Assembly (NCBI GenBank): GCA_029213065.1
Contig: JARGPH010000012.1
Location: forward strand, 97,672 to 152,474
DNA: 54,803 nucleotides
Origin: Verrucomicrobiales bacterium
Lineage (GTDB): Bacteria; Verrucomicrobiota; Verrucomicrobiia; Verrucomicrobiales; DEV007
Reading direction: 5' to 3'
In this document: one piece after another, positions 24,377-33,314 of the stretch
How positions within the stretch are numbered: position 1 is the first letter of the stretch
Layout of the letters: every line of letters starts with the position of its first letter
Made by a program: the position numbers and the translations under genes
The notes under the pieces: generated by a model
Database searches by the model: none
What the model was told of the DNA's origin: nothing
Seen by the model: only the letters and a program-made list of their open reading frames with translations

Positions 24377-25750
24377 ATGAAGTCTGAAAAGCCCTCCAAT
24401 CCGATGAATCGTCGCCATTTTCTCCGGTCCGCCGCCGCGCTCGGTTCCGGCGTTATCGCATCCAACGCCGCCACGGTCCGCGCCGCCACTAACAAGAACA
24501 GCAAGCTCCGCATTTTCCAAATTGGAACCGGTGGCATCGGCGGGATGCAGCGGAAAGGTCTCAAGGGCCACCCCATGGTCGAATTTGCCGGTTTCTGCGA
24601 CGTCGATGAAACAATGTTTTCCCGGATCGAAGATTACCACGGCACCCCCTGGAAAGTGACCGATTACCGCGAAGCCTTTGCGAACAAAGCGGGCGACTTT
24701 GACGCCGTCATCGTCGACACACCTGACTTCAACCACTGCCCCATGATGGTGACCGCGCTCAAGCACGGAAAGCATGTCTACGGTCAGAAGCCGCTCGTTC
24801 ACCAGCTCGATGAGCTCCGCACGATTCGCGAAGCACTCGCGGCACGTCCTGACCTCCACACACAGATGGGTAATCAGCGCGCTTGCACCACCGGCCGGAT
24901 GCAAGCGGTCGAGATCTTGAAATCCAACACTCTCGGACGTCCTCTCGAGGCACACATCTGGACCGGCGGAATGAGCCGCGGCACCTACTTCGTCGATCCA
25001 TGGAGCCCCATCACTGAAGGCACAGCGATCCCCGAGACGATGGACTGGGATCTCTGGAACGGTGTCCTCACCGAAAAAATGCCTTACAGCGAGGACCTTC
25101 ACCCGAGACGCTGGCGCTCTTACTGGGAGACAGGCGGCGGTATGCTTGCCGACTGGGGTTGCCACCTCATCGATGTGCTCTACTTCGCCTACGATCTCGA
25201 GGCCCCCGAAGCGGTTCAGACCAACACGATGAAACCATCGAACGATTGTCACACCGGATACAATCAGTCCATGATCACCTACCCCGGTGGCGACAAATTC
25301 GCAGGAGACAAGTTTGTGCTTCACTACAACGACAGCAACATTCGCCCTTCATTTGCCTCGCTCGGACTGCCGGTTTCAAAAATCACATCGACCTGCACAT
25401 TGGTTCTTTGTGAGGAAGGCGCTCTTCTCGTCGAACCGGGAGGCAAGATGGAAATCTACCGCAAAGGCAAACTCGTCGAAAACGAAAAAATGCCTGAGGT
25501 CGCGCCACGTGATCACTGGAAGGACTGGGCCGATTGCTGCCTCGGGAACGACAAGCCGCTCTGGACGCGTTTCGATATCGGCTCACGCATCACCGAGCCC
25601 GCTCTCCTCGCTACCAAAGCAACCCGCTTCCCCGGCGAGGAACTGCACTGGGACGCAGCGAACTATCGCTTCACCAATCACGAGCAGGCGAACAAAGAAA
25701 TCCTCTCCCGCACCTACGGCGAGGGCTTTGCTCCTCCTGCACTGAGTTAA
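24377..25750 (+). CDS. Tat-exported Gfo/Idh/MocA family oxidoreductase
   Basis: The frame is open from 24263, overlapping the previous gene, but the ATG at 24377 (or 24404, MNRRHFLRS) begins the typical Tat signal RRHFLRSAAA with a hydrophobic stretch to about residue 45. The 457-residue product then has the Rossmann fingerprint FQIGTGGIGG, the DVD strand end, KHGKHVYGQKPLVHQLDE (the conserved EKP-type Lys as QKP) and the C-terminal alpha/beta domain with GGGMLADWGCHLIDVLYFA. These secreted dehydrogenases are abundant in Verrucomicrobia and Planctomycetes and likely act on sugars or polyols with a tightly bound cofactor. It is followed by a secreted sulfatase, suggesting joint glycan use; substrate unknown. 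Confidence 0.9.
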   Translation: MKSEKPSNPMNRRHFLRSAAALGSGVIASNAATVRAATNKNSKLRIFQIGTGGIGGMQRKGLKGHPMVEFAGFCDVDETMFSRIEDYHGTPWKVTDYREAFANKAGDFDAVIVDTPDFNHCPMMVTALKHGKHVYGQKPLVHQLDELRTIREALAARPDLHTQMGNQRACTTGRMQAVEILKSNTLGRPLEAHIWTGGMSRGTYFVDPWSPITEGTAIPETMDWDLWNGVLTEKMPYSEDLHPRRWRSYWETGGGMLADWGCHLIDVLYFAYDLEAPEAVQTNTMKPSNDCHTGYNQSMITYPGGDKFAGDKFVLHYNDSNIRPSFASLGLPVSKITSTCTLVLCEEGALLVEPGGKMEIYRKGKLVENEKMPEVAPRDHWKDWADCCLGNDKPLWTRFDIGSRITEPALLATKATRFPGEELHWDAANYRFTNHEQANKEILSRTYGEGFAPPALS

Positions 25751-25931
25751 ACTGGCGCGGATATTTTCGAGAACATCTCGAACCCTGCGCTTCAGTTGGT
25801 TGTGCCTGCCACGGCTCGCCAGCCAGCTGGAGACAAAAGGGAGAGAAATAAAAAAACTTCGTGAGACTCGATGACTCCGGAACATTACCCCGTAGCCATT
25901 GAGTTTTCCCCCCCCCCTATGTTGCCCCCCT

Positions 25932-27326
25932 ATGAAAACGATTTTCTTTATTCTCTCCGCCGCACTGACCCTCGTGGCAGTGCAAAGAACATCCGCAGCC
26001 GAAGCGGAGAAACCGAATATTCTATTCATCTTCTCGGATGACTGGGGATGGGGTGACCTTTCCTGCCACGGTCATCCTTATGTGAAGACGCCGAACATCG
26101 ATCGTCTCGCCGCTGAGGGCACCGACTTCCATCGCTTCACTGTGGCGAGCGGGGTTTGTTCACCGAGCCGGACAGCGGTGATGACCGGGCATTTCCCGGC
26201 CCGTTACAACATCGACGGCCACTTTGCCTGGCCCTCAAACAATAAGAAGCGGGGCATGCCTGACTGGCTCGACACAGAAGCCCCTACCCTTCCCCGATTT
26301 CTGCAAACAGCAGGCTATGCAACCGCGCATTTTGGAAAGTGGCATCTCGCCAACAACATGATCCCGGATTCACCGCTCCCCGACGCCTACGGCTACGATG
26401 AATATGGAGCCTTCAACTGCGCCGGCGAGCAAATGCCGGTTCACGAGGATGCGCTGCACGCCAATGCCTTCATTGAAAAATCAGTCGAAGCCGGAAAGCC
26501 GTTTTTCATCAATCTCTGGGTCCACGAACCGCACACCCCGTTTCACACCGTGCCCAAGTATGAGTGGCGCTTTCGCGATATGGAGAGCAAGCCCGATGCC
26601 ATTTTTGCATCAGTTCTCTCTCATGCCGATGACCGCATTGGCGAAGTGTTGGACACGCTTGACCGACTCAACATCGCTGACAACACCCTCGTGATCTTCA
26701 GCTCGGACAACGGTCCCGCGAGAGCATCCAGGTCCGGCGAACTCAAATTGGGATACGACACCGCCACCGGAGCCGGTTGGGGCATCAACGCAGCTAAAGG
26801 CATTACGGCAGGGCGCAAGGGCTACAAAGCCTCCCTTTTCGAAGGTGGCATCAACGTCCCTTTTATCGCGCGCTGGCCCGGAAAAATTGCAGCAGGCGCT
26901 GAGAACAAAGACGCGCTCATCTCGGCGGTTGATCTTCTTCCCACATTTTGCGACCTCGCCGGTGTCGAACTCCCGGCGGAATACCAGTCCGACGGCGTGA
27001 GTCAGGTTGCCGCACTGACCGGAGAGGCGGAAGCGAAGATTCGCGATAAGCCACTTTTCTGGAAAGCCCAGACGCGATCGGCTCCCGGGAAGAATTCATT
27101 CCACTGGGTTGCCTACGCGATCGTCGATCAACAGTGGAAACTCGTCTCGAATCACGACGCCACTTACACTGAGCTTTACGACCTCGTTGCAGACCCGCTT
27201 GAGGAGACCGATATCAAGGCGGACCATCCCGAAGTCGTATCGCAACTCCTTAAGAAAATCGAAGACTGGAAAGCCACCCTGCCACCGAAACCGACCGGAA
27301 ACGTCTTCTCCGAAGAGCGGAATTAA
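25932..27326 (+). CDS. Secreted type I sulfatase (arylsulfatase family)
   Basis: The ATG at 25932 starts a 464-residue protein with a signal peptide (MKTIFFILSAALTLVAVQRTSAA); the upstream ATG at 25899 would add a Pro/Cys-rich lead and is less likely. NILFIFSDDWGWGD gives the metal-binding Asp pair, VCSPSRTAVMTG the sulfatase signature (C76 in CxPSR is the residue converted to formylglycine), with KWHLAN and FSSDNGP completing the active site. Such enzymes remove sulfate from glycans in periplasm or outside. The Cys form needs an FGE, not the neighbouring FGE-like protein, which lacks catalytic Cys. A C-rich tract (25911-25930) precedes the start. Confidence 0.93.
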   Translation: MKTIFFILSAALTLVAVQRTSAAEAEKPNILFIFSDDWGWGDLSCHGHPYVKTPNIDRLAAEGTDFHRFTVASGVCSPSRTAVMTGHFPARYNIDGHFAWPSNNKKRGMPDWLDTEAPTLPRFLQTAGYATAHFGKWHLANNMIPDSPLPDAYGYDEYGAFNCAGEQMPVHEDALHANAFIEKSVEAGKPFFINLWVHEPHTPFHTVPKYEWRFRDMESKPDAIFASVLSHADDRIGEVLDTLDRLNIADNTLVIFSSDNGPARASRSGELKLGYDTATGAGWGINAAKGITAGRKGYKASLFEGGINVPFIARWPGKIAAGAENKDALISAVDLLPTFCDLAGVELPAEYQSDGVSQVAALTGEAEAKIRDKPLFWKAQTRSAPGKNSFHWVAYAIVDQQWKLVSNHDATYTELYDLVADPLEETDIKADHPEVVSQLLKKIEDWKATLPPKPTGNVFSEERN

Positions 27327-27345
27327 ACACAATCCACGGAGAGGG

Positions 27346-28695
27346 CTACTGCCCGCTCACTTCCAGCTCGCCGGAGCGAAATTGCTTCCAGGGTCGGGCG
27401 AGTTCACTGGTGAGAATGAAGGTTTCATCCTCGGAAAGCGCAGCCTCTGGATCCGTGATCTTCAGCACCTCCCCGGTTTTATAGTTTCCAACCATTCCCC
27501 CGCTGCGATCAAACGGAAGCACGAGTGGATCCTTTTCCTCTTCCATCTCCTCATCTTCTTCGCCCTCAGCGGTCTTCTTCCCTTCTTTCGAATCTCCTGC
27601 CTCTTCAGCTTCCGGCTTCGGCTCAGGTTCAGGCTTGGCCTTCCTTTCGGGGAGGCGTTTGTCTAGAATGGCTTTGAGACAGATTCTCGTGAAATGATCG
27701 GAAAACTGGGATAGCTCGCCATCACCTCGAAACTCAATGGCCCCCATCCAGTTCGGCGTCATCGAGGCATATTTCTTTAAAATATGTTCAGCACTGTTCT
27801 CATTATGCCAGAGCTGGTGATTGTTAGTATACTCCCCCCAGATAAAGGCCATCGGGAGCGCTGCCGCCTCCGGGGACGGCTCCGCGTTGTAGAAGCCGCC
27901 TTTCGAAAAGACACCTCCGAGAATGATCTCCGGTTTCCAGAGAGCAAAATGATAAGCGAAGGCTGAGCCAAACCGATCCATACCGCACACAGCGATAGGG
28001 AGGTCATACATTTCGGGCTTATTCATCTCTTTAGCAAAGTTTGCTATCGCGGTCATGACCTGGGTTCCGCTTCCCTTTTCAGCAAACGCGAAACTGTCCA
28101 TCACGGTGGGATCGAGCGAATCCATCTTGAAATCGTATGACAGAATCGCGAGGCCATACTTGGTTTGAAATTCAGCCCATGGCCCTTCCCCCCGGTCTCT
28201 TCCCCCCAGATTCTGCATAGAGCCTCCCAGGTCACCGACCGCGAGGAGAAGAATTCCACGCGGCTCGCCCAATGGCATCTGAAGTGCAAAGGTCTTTCCA
28301 CCAACCACCGTATCGGACCATCCCATGTATTTGGACCTCTTTATTTTGCCATCTGTCACCGGTTGATCTTTTGCGAAGCTACCCAAATCCAGCGGAACGG
28401 TCTCTCCGGCAACGGCGCGCTCGTAGGCGGCAAAAATAAGCTTCTGATCACGCTCCAAAGCTTCAAGGTCCAGCTTGGCCCAGGGAATCCCGATGACGGG
28501 GCCATCGGCCACGGTTTGCGCGGTGAGTCCCTTCGGCGTCGCATCCTTGATCCCGAGAAGCTCCGCGGCCCTCCCGTTTGAACCTGTCAGGGTAATCGCT
28601 CCCGCATTCAGAATCACCAAAGCAAGCAAGATGGCGACGAGGATCCCCCTGACAATGAAGTTACCCGACAAACAAAACAAACGGCTCGCTTTCAT
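27346..28695 (-). CDS. Secreted alpha/beta-hydrolase-like protein with acidic linker
   Basis: The 449-residue protein has an N-terminal membrane or signal segment (about 13-34). The core looks like an alpha/beta hydrolase or dienelactone-hydrolase relative: ILLLAVGDLGGSM at the oxyanion-strand position, then ILSYDF, and IAVCGMDRFGSAFAYHFAL at the nucleophile elbow. The elbow has Asp (GMDRFG) instead of the usual GxSxG Ser, so either an Asp nucleophile or loss of activity must be considered. A Lys/Glu/Pro-rich linker (about 350-392) joins a C-terminal domain of about 55 residues. It converges with the sulfatase gene. The function is not assigned. Confidence 0.6.
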   Translation of the reverse strand: MKASRLFCLSGNFIVRGILVAILLALVILNAGAITLTGSNGRAAELLGIKDATPKGLTAQTVADGPVIGIPWAKLDLEALERDQKLIFAAYERAVAGETVPLDLGSFAKDQPVTDGKIKRSKYMGWSDTVVGGKTFALQMPLGEPRGILLLAVGDLGGSMQNLGGRDRGEGPWAEFQTKYGLAILSYDFKMDSLDPTVMDSFAFAEKGSGTQVMTAIANFAKEMNKPEMYDLPIAVCGMDRFGSAFAYHFALWKPEIILGGVFSKGGFYNAEPSPEAAALPMAFIWGEYTNNHQLWHNENSAEHILKKYASMTPNWMGAIEFRGDGELSQFSDHFTRICLKAILDKRLPERKAKPEPEPKPEAEEAGDSKEGKKTAEGEEDEEMEEEKDPLVLPFDRSGGMVGNYKTGEVLKITDPEAALSEDETFILTSELARPWKQFRSGELEVSGQ

Positions 28696-28775
28696 AATAA
28701 TTCCCTCAACCGGAGCGAATTATCACAAGTCAACGAATCGCCGACAAGATCATAATCGGGCCTGATCCGGCTACC

Positions 28776-29294
28776 TCAGGGCACCCAGGCAACAATCGGA
28801 GCACGGGGATCGCTCTTAATGCCGTGCCGGGTTTCAGCATCCGCGACCGCTTTCTGCCAGGCGGAAACGCCCCGCAGGGCACCGGTATCGCGGGAGGGAA
28901 AATCACGATGCACACCGACAACCGCCCCGCGGTCGAGAGCTGCCTGTATCCCGCGAATCTCTCGGCTCACATCCCGCTTAAACGAGGCAAACGTTATCCA
29001 AAGGGTTACCGGATCGGACTTCTTCCACCCTCGCTCAGTCACAGGAATTACGTATTTACACATCGGCTTTGATACCCCTCCACCGGTCTTATTCACAGAA
29101 CCGGACTTCGTTCTCCATTCGTATCGCCCCGAGAGATCGGGATGGATCACGGCTTGAAACTCAAGTCGCTGCTTTTTGAGATGAGCCGGGGCCTCGCTGA
29201 CATCTTTGAGAAGAAATGGCTCCGATTTTTTCAGACACCCCGTTGAGGCAAACAGCAACACGCCGACAACGCAGGAATACCAAATGGCTTTCAT
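28776..29294 (-). CDS. Predicted lipoprotein, unknown function
   Basis: From the ATG at 29294 the protein has 172 residues with a short charged start, a hydrophobic stretch and a lipobox-like STGC (Cys about residue 20), indicating export and lipidation. The frame opens at 29327, but those 11 residues would spoil the signal. The mature part contains RYEWRTKSGSVNKTGGG and a C-terminal alpha/beta segment without recognised catalytic residues. It lies between the hydrolase-like gene and the DUF368 gene on the minus strand with no close overlap. I do not recognise the family. Confidence 0.65.
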   Translation of the reverse strand: MKAIWYSCVVGVLLFASTGCLKKSEPFLLKDVSEAPAHLKKQRLEFQAVIHPDLSGRYEWRTKSGSVNKTGGGVSKPMCKYVIPVTERGWKKSDPVTLWITFASFKRDVSREIRGIQAALDRGAVVGVHRDFPSRDTGALRGVSAWQKAVADAETRHGIKSDPRAPIVAWVP

Positions 29295-29458
29295 AGAAAA
29301 AGCGTGCCGAAACGCTGGTAAGACCATAATAAGGGCCTCCGGAGATTGTTCGGTGACTGAGTCAGAGAACAGGTTCCGCGATGGAAAAAGTTAGTCTCGC
29401 TCAACGTCCCGGCACGTAAAAACGCTACCCTCAGTCCGGAGCGTTTTCCAGCAAAACA

Positions 29459-30418
29459 TCAATCTTCGGCCGGAGAATATTCCGAATCGGAAGCGCTTGC
29501 CCCGCTCCCGCTTTTCTCCATGAGCCAGACCAGCACCATCCCGAGGACGATAAAGGCGACCGCGATAAAAAGCTCTCCCGAAAGACCGGGGATAAACCAG
29601 TCGTAACCGGTCACTTTTTCCTTCCAACCTCCTTCAATCTCGAAACGAGTGATGATTTCACTCTTCCAGGGCCAGATAATGAGAAGTGAACCGGCAACAA
29701 ACCCGGTGAGCAGCGCAACCGCAAGATCGTGAAATTCACGAAACACCCATGAAAGAAGACGACTCAAAAGAACGACTCCTAAAACCGCACCGATTCCAAC
29801 GGGGATGAGCGTTTTCACCGCCTCGATCGAACCTGACTTCAGGCCGGAAACCGACTCAATCATGACGAGCTGGTAATTCCCTAACAAAAGGAGAACAAAC
29901 GAACCGGAAAGCCCCGGAATGATCATGCTGGCCATCGCGACAACCCCGCACAAAAGCAGGTAGAGCGTGCTGTCGTTCTCTGAGGCCGGCTTCAACAACG
30001 ACACTGCCACTGCTATCGCGGTGCCTGCAATCAGGGCAACGACACAGGCAGCAGTCCACTTTTTGACCTGTTTCCCGACAAAGTAGACCGAGGCAAAAAT
30101 AAGCCCGAAGAAGAAGGCCCAGACGTGCACGGCGTGATTGGCGAACAGGTATTTCAACACCTCCGCCAGAGTCACGATGCTGGCGACGACCCCGAGTCCG
30201 ATGAGAAACAGAAACTGAAAGTCGATCTTCTCTGCAAACTCGCGAAAGTTGCCCTTGAGCACCATTTTCAAAGCGGTTGCGTCGACCGCTTTGATCGCAT
30301 TGATGAGCCGTTCGTAGATGCCCGTGATAAACGCCACCGTTCCACCGGAGACACCGGGAATGACATTGGCAGCCCCCATCGCGGCACCTTTGAGGAAATA
30401 GGAGAGCCCTTCTTTCAT
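29459..30418 (-). CDS. DUF368 membrane protein, candidate undecaprenyl-phosphate translocase
   Basis: The open frame begins at 30499 but the ATG at 30418 (MKEGLSYFLKGAAMGAANVIPGVSGGT) gives the canonical DUF368 N-terminus; 319 residues with about eight to nine helices. The repeated motif A-NVIPGVSGGT and MIIPGLSGSF is diagnostic. DUF368 proteins (PopT) are reported to return undecaprenyl phosphate across the inner membrane, which recycles the lipid carrier for peptidoglycan and O-antigen. It follows def by 22 bp and lies downstream of exbD-exbB-tonB, suggesting a shared envelope/housekeeping transcription unit. Confidence 0.88.
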   Translation of the reverse strand: MKEGLSYFLKGAAMGAANVIPGVSGGTVAFITGIYERLINAIKAVDATALKMVLKGNFREFAEKIDFQFLFLIGLGVVASIVTLAEVLKYLFANHAVHVWAFFFGLIFASVYFVGKQVKKWTAACVVALIAGTAIAVAVSLLKPASENDSTLYLLLCGVVAMASMIIPGLSGSFVLLLLGNYQLVMIESVSGLKSGSIEAVKTLIPVGIGAVLGVVLLSRLLSWVFREFHDLAVALLTGFVAGSLLIIWPWKSEIITRFEIEGGWKEKVTGYDWFIPGLSGELFIAVAFIVLGMVLVWLMEKSGSGASASDSEYSPAED

Positions 30419-30440
30419 ATATTTGTTTGAGCGGTAAAGC

Positions 30441-30992
30441 CTAACCGAACTCGGCCTGCATTTCCTTGAGCTGGCGCTTGATCGCCAGCTTCCGGGCACT
30501 GCTCATGCGATCGATGAAAAGCTTCCCGAAAAGGTGATCGGTCTCATGCTGGATCGCTCTCGCAAAGAGACCATCCGTTTCGATGACGAGAGTTTCCCCG
30601 TCGAGGTTCTGCACGGTCGCCTTGACCTCAGACGGGCGGACAATTTCACCACGCAGATCAGGGAACGAGAGGCAGCCTTCGGTGTCGCCTTCTTTCTCAC
30701 CGAGGAATTCCAACTCGGGATTCACAAAAACAAGCGGACAGATCTCGTCGAGCGTCGTCTCTTTTCCATTCACGCGGAGGTAGCTGATGCACTCTTCATC
30801 GTGCGAAACATCCACCACCGCCAACTGACTGGAAACCCCGATCTGTGGAGCGGCAAGCCCAACTCCCTGAGCCTCATACATCGTTTCAATCATGTCCGTG
30901 GCGAGCGCACGCACCTCATCAGTCACTTCAGTGACGGGGGCTGCCGGCTTTCGGAGAACGGGGTCGGGGTAAAAGACAATCTTACGAATCAT
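30441..30992 (-). CDS. def: Peptide deformylase
   Basis: A 183-residue enzyme that removes the N-formyl group from nascent proteins. All three deformylase motifs are present: GVGLAAPQ (43-50), EGCLS (metal ligand C107) and QHETDHL (H149, H153 as ligands, E150 catalytic). The C-terminus is short, near type 1. It is located between exbD and the DUF368 gene on the minus strand; the usual partner fmt is absent from the window. Confidence 0.96.
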   Translation of the reverse strand: MIRKIVFYPDPVLRKPAAPVTEVTDEVRALATDMIETMYEAQGVGLAAPQIGVSSQLAVVDVSHDEECISYLRVNGKETTLDEICPLVFVNPELEFLGEKEGDTEGCLSFPDLRGEIVRPSEVKATVQNLDGETLVIETDGLFARAIQHETDHLFGKLFIDRMSSARKLAIKRQLKEMQAEFG

Positions 30993-31067
30993 GGGAAAAA
31001 AGTATTACGCCTATCTTAACCCAATCTTTCAGCCCTCCAACGGGAAATTCAGGCGTCTGCGTCCGCC

Positions 31068-31484
31068 CTACTCCTTCAATACAATTCTCAACGGTAGATC
31101 GCCGATCTCGAGACCGGCCTCTGCCGCCGCATCCCACACCTTCACCATTGATCCGAGCGGCGCCCCTTCGTCCGCCTTCAATTCGAGCCGGGCTTCCGGT
31201 TGGTCGCTTCTGAAACGCTTCAGCGCCTCTGCGAGCTCTTCGACGGGGAGAATCCTCTCCCCGAGAGAGATTTGCCCGTCCGCGCTCAGCAATAGAACGA
31301 CACGACGACTGGAATCCTCGCCACCGAGCACTTTTGTCGAGGACGGCAAATTGACCTTCAAGAGCGATTCGCGCGTTTTAAACGTCGTCGTGACGATGAA
31401 AAATATCAGCAGAATCGCAAGAATATCGATCAGGGTAATGATCGGCACAGCAGGTCGCTGACGTCTTTTCCGGTAAAAGTTCAC
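31068..31484 (-). CDS. exbD: ExbD/TolR-type proton-channel protein
   Basis: This 138-residue protein has a short cytoplasmic N-terminus, one membrane helix (about 15-36) carrying the conserved Asp at LIDILAILLIFFIV, and a periplasmic domain. With ExbB it forms the proton-driven motor that energises TonB or Tol systems. It overlaps exbB by 4 bp (ATGA). Both lie directly downstream of a TonB/TolA-like gene, which favours a Ton-type role; a Tol-Pal assignment is not excluded, as no TolB or Pal is present here. Confidence 0.93.
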   Translation of the reverse strand: MNFYRKRRQRPAVPIITLIDILAILLIFFIVTTTFKTRESLLKVNLPSSTKVLGGEDSSRRVVLLLSADGQISLGERILPVEELAEALKRFRSDQPEARLELKADEGAPLGSMVKVWDAAAEAGLEIGDLPLRIVLKE

Positions 31485-32245
31485 AGCCGGGTCTCCGTAG
31501 TGGGCGGCTCTGAGCCACCCGTTTCGACTGCGATGGAATTGCCCCGCAGGATCCCATCCAGTTCTGTCGACGATTGCGACTCCACATCGTAAAGTGCCAC
31601 GCCTCCGGCGCGATAAAACTCATGGAGAAGATGCCCTGCGATCACTTCGATTCGCGCCGCGATCCTTTCGAGACGGCGGGTGAAATACGAATGAAAAATC
31701 ACGGTAATGACCGCGACGACCAGCCCCGCGATCGTCGTATTCAGCGCCACCGCAATGCCCGATGCGATCAGCGAAGGATCGGCAACGTCCCCTCTCTCGC
31801 CAAGCGTGGCAAAGACACCGACAAGGCCACTCACGGTTCCTAGCAATCCTAACAAGGGTGCAATCGTGATGACAACTTCGAGAACACCCATGCCGTTTTC
31901 CAGCTTCACCATTTGTTCTCGCGCGGTAGCTTCAATCGCGTTCCCGGCCTCTTCCCGGGAGGTGAATTCAGGAGAGAGGGCGATGCGTCCAATCCGCCCG
32001 ATGGGACTGTCGCTCTGCTTCAGCGCCTCGTAGAGCGCCGCTGGTTCATCACTTTCAAAAACCTGATCGCAGCGAGCCAGATCGCCCCGCAATTCCGGCG
32101 GAATCACCGACTTCCACCTCAAAGTGAGGGAACGGTGAATACTCACGGCAATGGCGACGAAAGAGCAGGCCGCGATAAAGGCCATGAAAACGCCCCCCGA
32201 GAGGAGAAAGGCCCACACTTTTTCGTTCACAGAAGGATCGAGCAT
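31481..32245 (-). CDS. exbB: ExbB/TolQ/MotA-family proton channel subunit
   Basis: The 254-residue protein has three membrane helices: near 15-35, about 125-145 (VVITIAPLLGLLGTVSGLVGVF) and about 165-190 (ALNTTIAGLVVAVITVIF), with the family TVSG and AL-TT-GL motifs. It pairs with ExbD as the pentameric stator of the Ton/Tol motor. It overlaps exbD by 4 bp and follows the TonB-like gene by 9 bp. A C-terminal extension after the last helix ends in a Thr/Glu-rich tail. Confidence 0.94.
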   Translation of the reverse strand: MLDPSVNEKVWAFLLSGGVFMAFIAACSFVAIAVSIHRSLTLRWKSVIPPELRGDLARCDQVFESDEPAALYEALKQSDSPIGRIGRIALSPEFTSREEAGNAIEATAREQMVKLENGMGVLEVVITIAPLLGLLGTVSGLVGVFATLGERGDVADPSLIASGIAVALNTTIAGLVVAVITVIFHSYFTRRLERIAARIEVIAGHLLHEFYRAGGVALYDVESQSSTELDGILRGNSIAVETGGSEPPTTETRL

Positions 32246-32254
32246 TACAGTCGT

Positions 32255-33271
32255 TTAATAGGTAATGATGTCGTAGCGAATTTCAAGGCCATCTTCCCCT
32301 ACCGCTTCCGCCACTTCAGGCGGCATCGGCGGCAGGTCCGACTCGCGGATCGCCCGAAGCGAAATATCGAGCAAGGTGGCATTCGCCTCGTTCTTCGTAA
32401 TTTGCAACTCTTGAACCTCACCGTTGGGATCGACGCGAAAGGTTAATTTTATCATCCCCCAGATCGCGGTTCCTTCCTTCTCAGCCCGATAAAGATGCCA
32501 CTTTTTGGCAACCGCATCCCTCACCGCCTGCTTATACTCCCCCATCGCTGTTTTTTCAGCATCGACCGCGTTCTCCCCTTCCTTCGTCGCCTTGCCATTG
32601 CGATCATCCTCACGCCTCTCCTCGGAAAAGCCGTCATCCCCCTGATTGCCTCCGCCCGCTTCGGACCTGGCAGCAGGTGAAACTTCATCAGGAACGGGCG
32701 CGGCCTCCCCCGAGTCACTCTGCGTCACATAGATCTTTTCCTTTCTTTCATCCTCCCGAGAGATCGCGCCGACTTCCTGCGACGGGCCGCTCCCGGCACC
32801 TTTTCCACTTTGCGAAGAAGGGTTCCGGTCAATCTCACCCTCACTGTATTTTTGGTCGTCCAAAGTGAGATCGGAATCTGAACCGGCACCGACAAGAGTG
32901 GGTCCGGCCTCCTGAGGCAAAAGTTCATCCGGCTGCAATCTCGAAGCAGCGGTCGTGTTACGATCGGACTCAAAGCGGGGACTCCCGGGCTTTTCAGCCT
33001 CCTCCTGATTCGCCTTCGTGCTCACAAATTTCCGGCCCGTTTTGGGATCGATCATCGGCACAGGCTCTGCTTTTTCCCGCTCAAGATTCTCCATGAGATC
33101 ACTCATCATGACCGATACCTCCTGCGGCTGAGGGGCAGCGGCGCGATCGTCCGCATTCGAATCGCGGCTCACACTCCGCGTCGTCAAAAGCACAAAGATC
33201 GCCATCAGGAAAATGGCGTGAGCAACCAGTGCTCCGGAAACACTGGCAAATAGCTTTTGCTGCTCGGACAT
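32255..33271 (-). CDS. TonB/TolA-like energy transducer
   Basis: A 338-residue protein with one N-terminal helix (about 12-32) as anchor, a long acidic, Gly/Ser/Glu-rich periplasmic spacer (about 40-240), and a TonB/TolA-type C-terminal domain (about 243-338) with AVAKKWHLYR, GMIKLTFRVDPNGEVQELQI and LRAIRESDLPPMP. The spacer is not the classical Pro-Lys repeat, so the name TonB is by context: exbB and exbD follow immediately. It would transmit proton-motive force to outer-membrane receptors; no TonB-dependent receptor is in the window. Confidence 0.85.
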   Translation of the reverse strand: MSEQQKLFASVSGALVAHAIFLMAIFVLLTTRSVSRDSNADDRAAAPQPQEVSVMMSDLMENLEREKAEPVPMIDPKTGRKFVSTKANQEEAEKPGSPRFESDRNTTAASRLQPDELLPQEAGPTLVGAGSDSDLTLDDQKYSEGEIDRNPSSQSGKGAGSGPSQEVGAISREDERKEKIYVTQSDSGEAAPVPDEVSPAARSEAGGGNQGDDGFSEERREDDRNGKATKEGENAVDAEKTAMGEYKQAVRDAVAKKWHLYRAEKEGTAIWGMIKLTFRVDPNGEVQELQITKNEANATLLDISLRAIRESDLPPMPPEVAEAVGEDGLEIRYDIITY

Positions 33272-33314
33272 GTGTCGGGTGAAAACGCCGTGAAGAGAAT
33301 CACGGTATATTTAT

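Noticed and set aside
25905-25940. C-rich tract CCCCCCCCCTATG repeated before the sulfatase start, considered as a phase-variable repeat
   Set aside because: The tract is upstream of the chosen start codon and one copy only is long; switching is possible but no evidence supports it.
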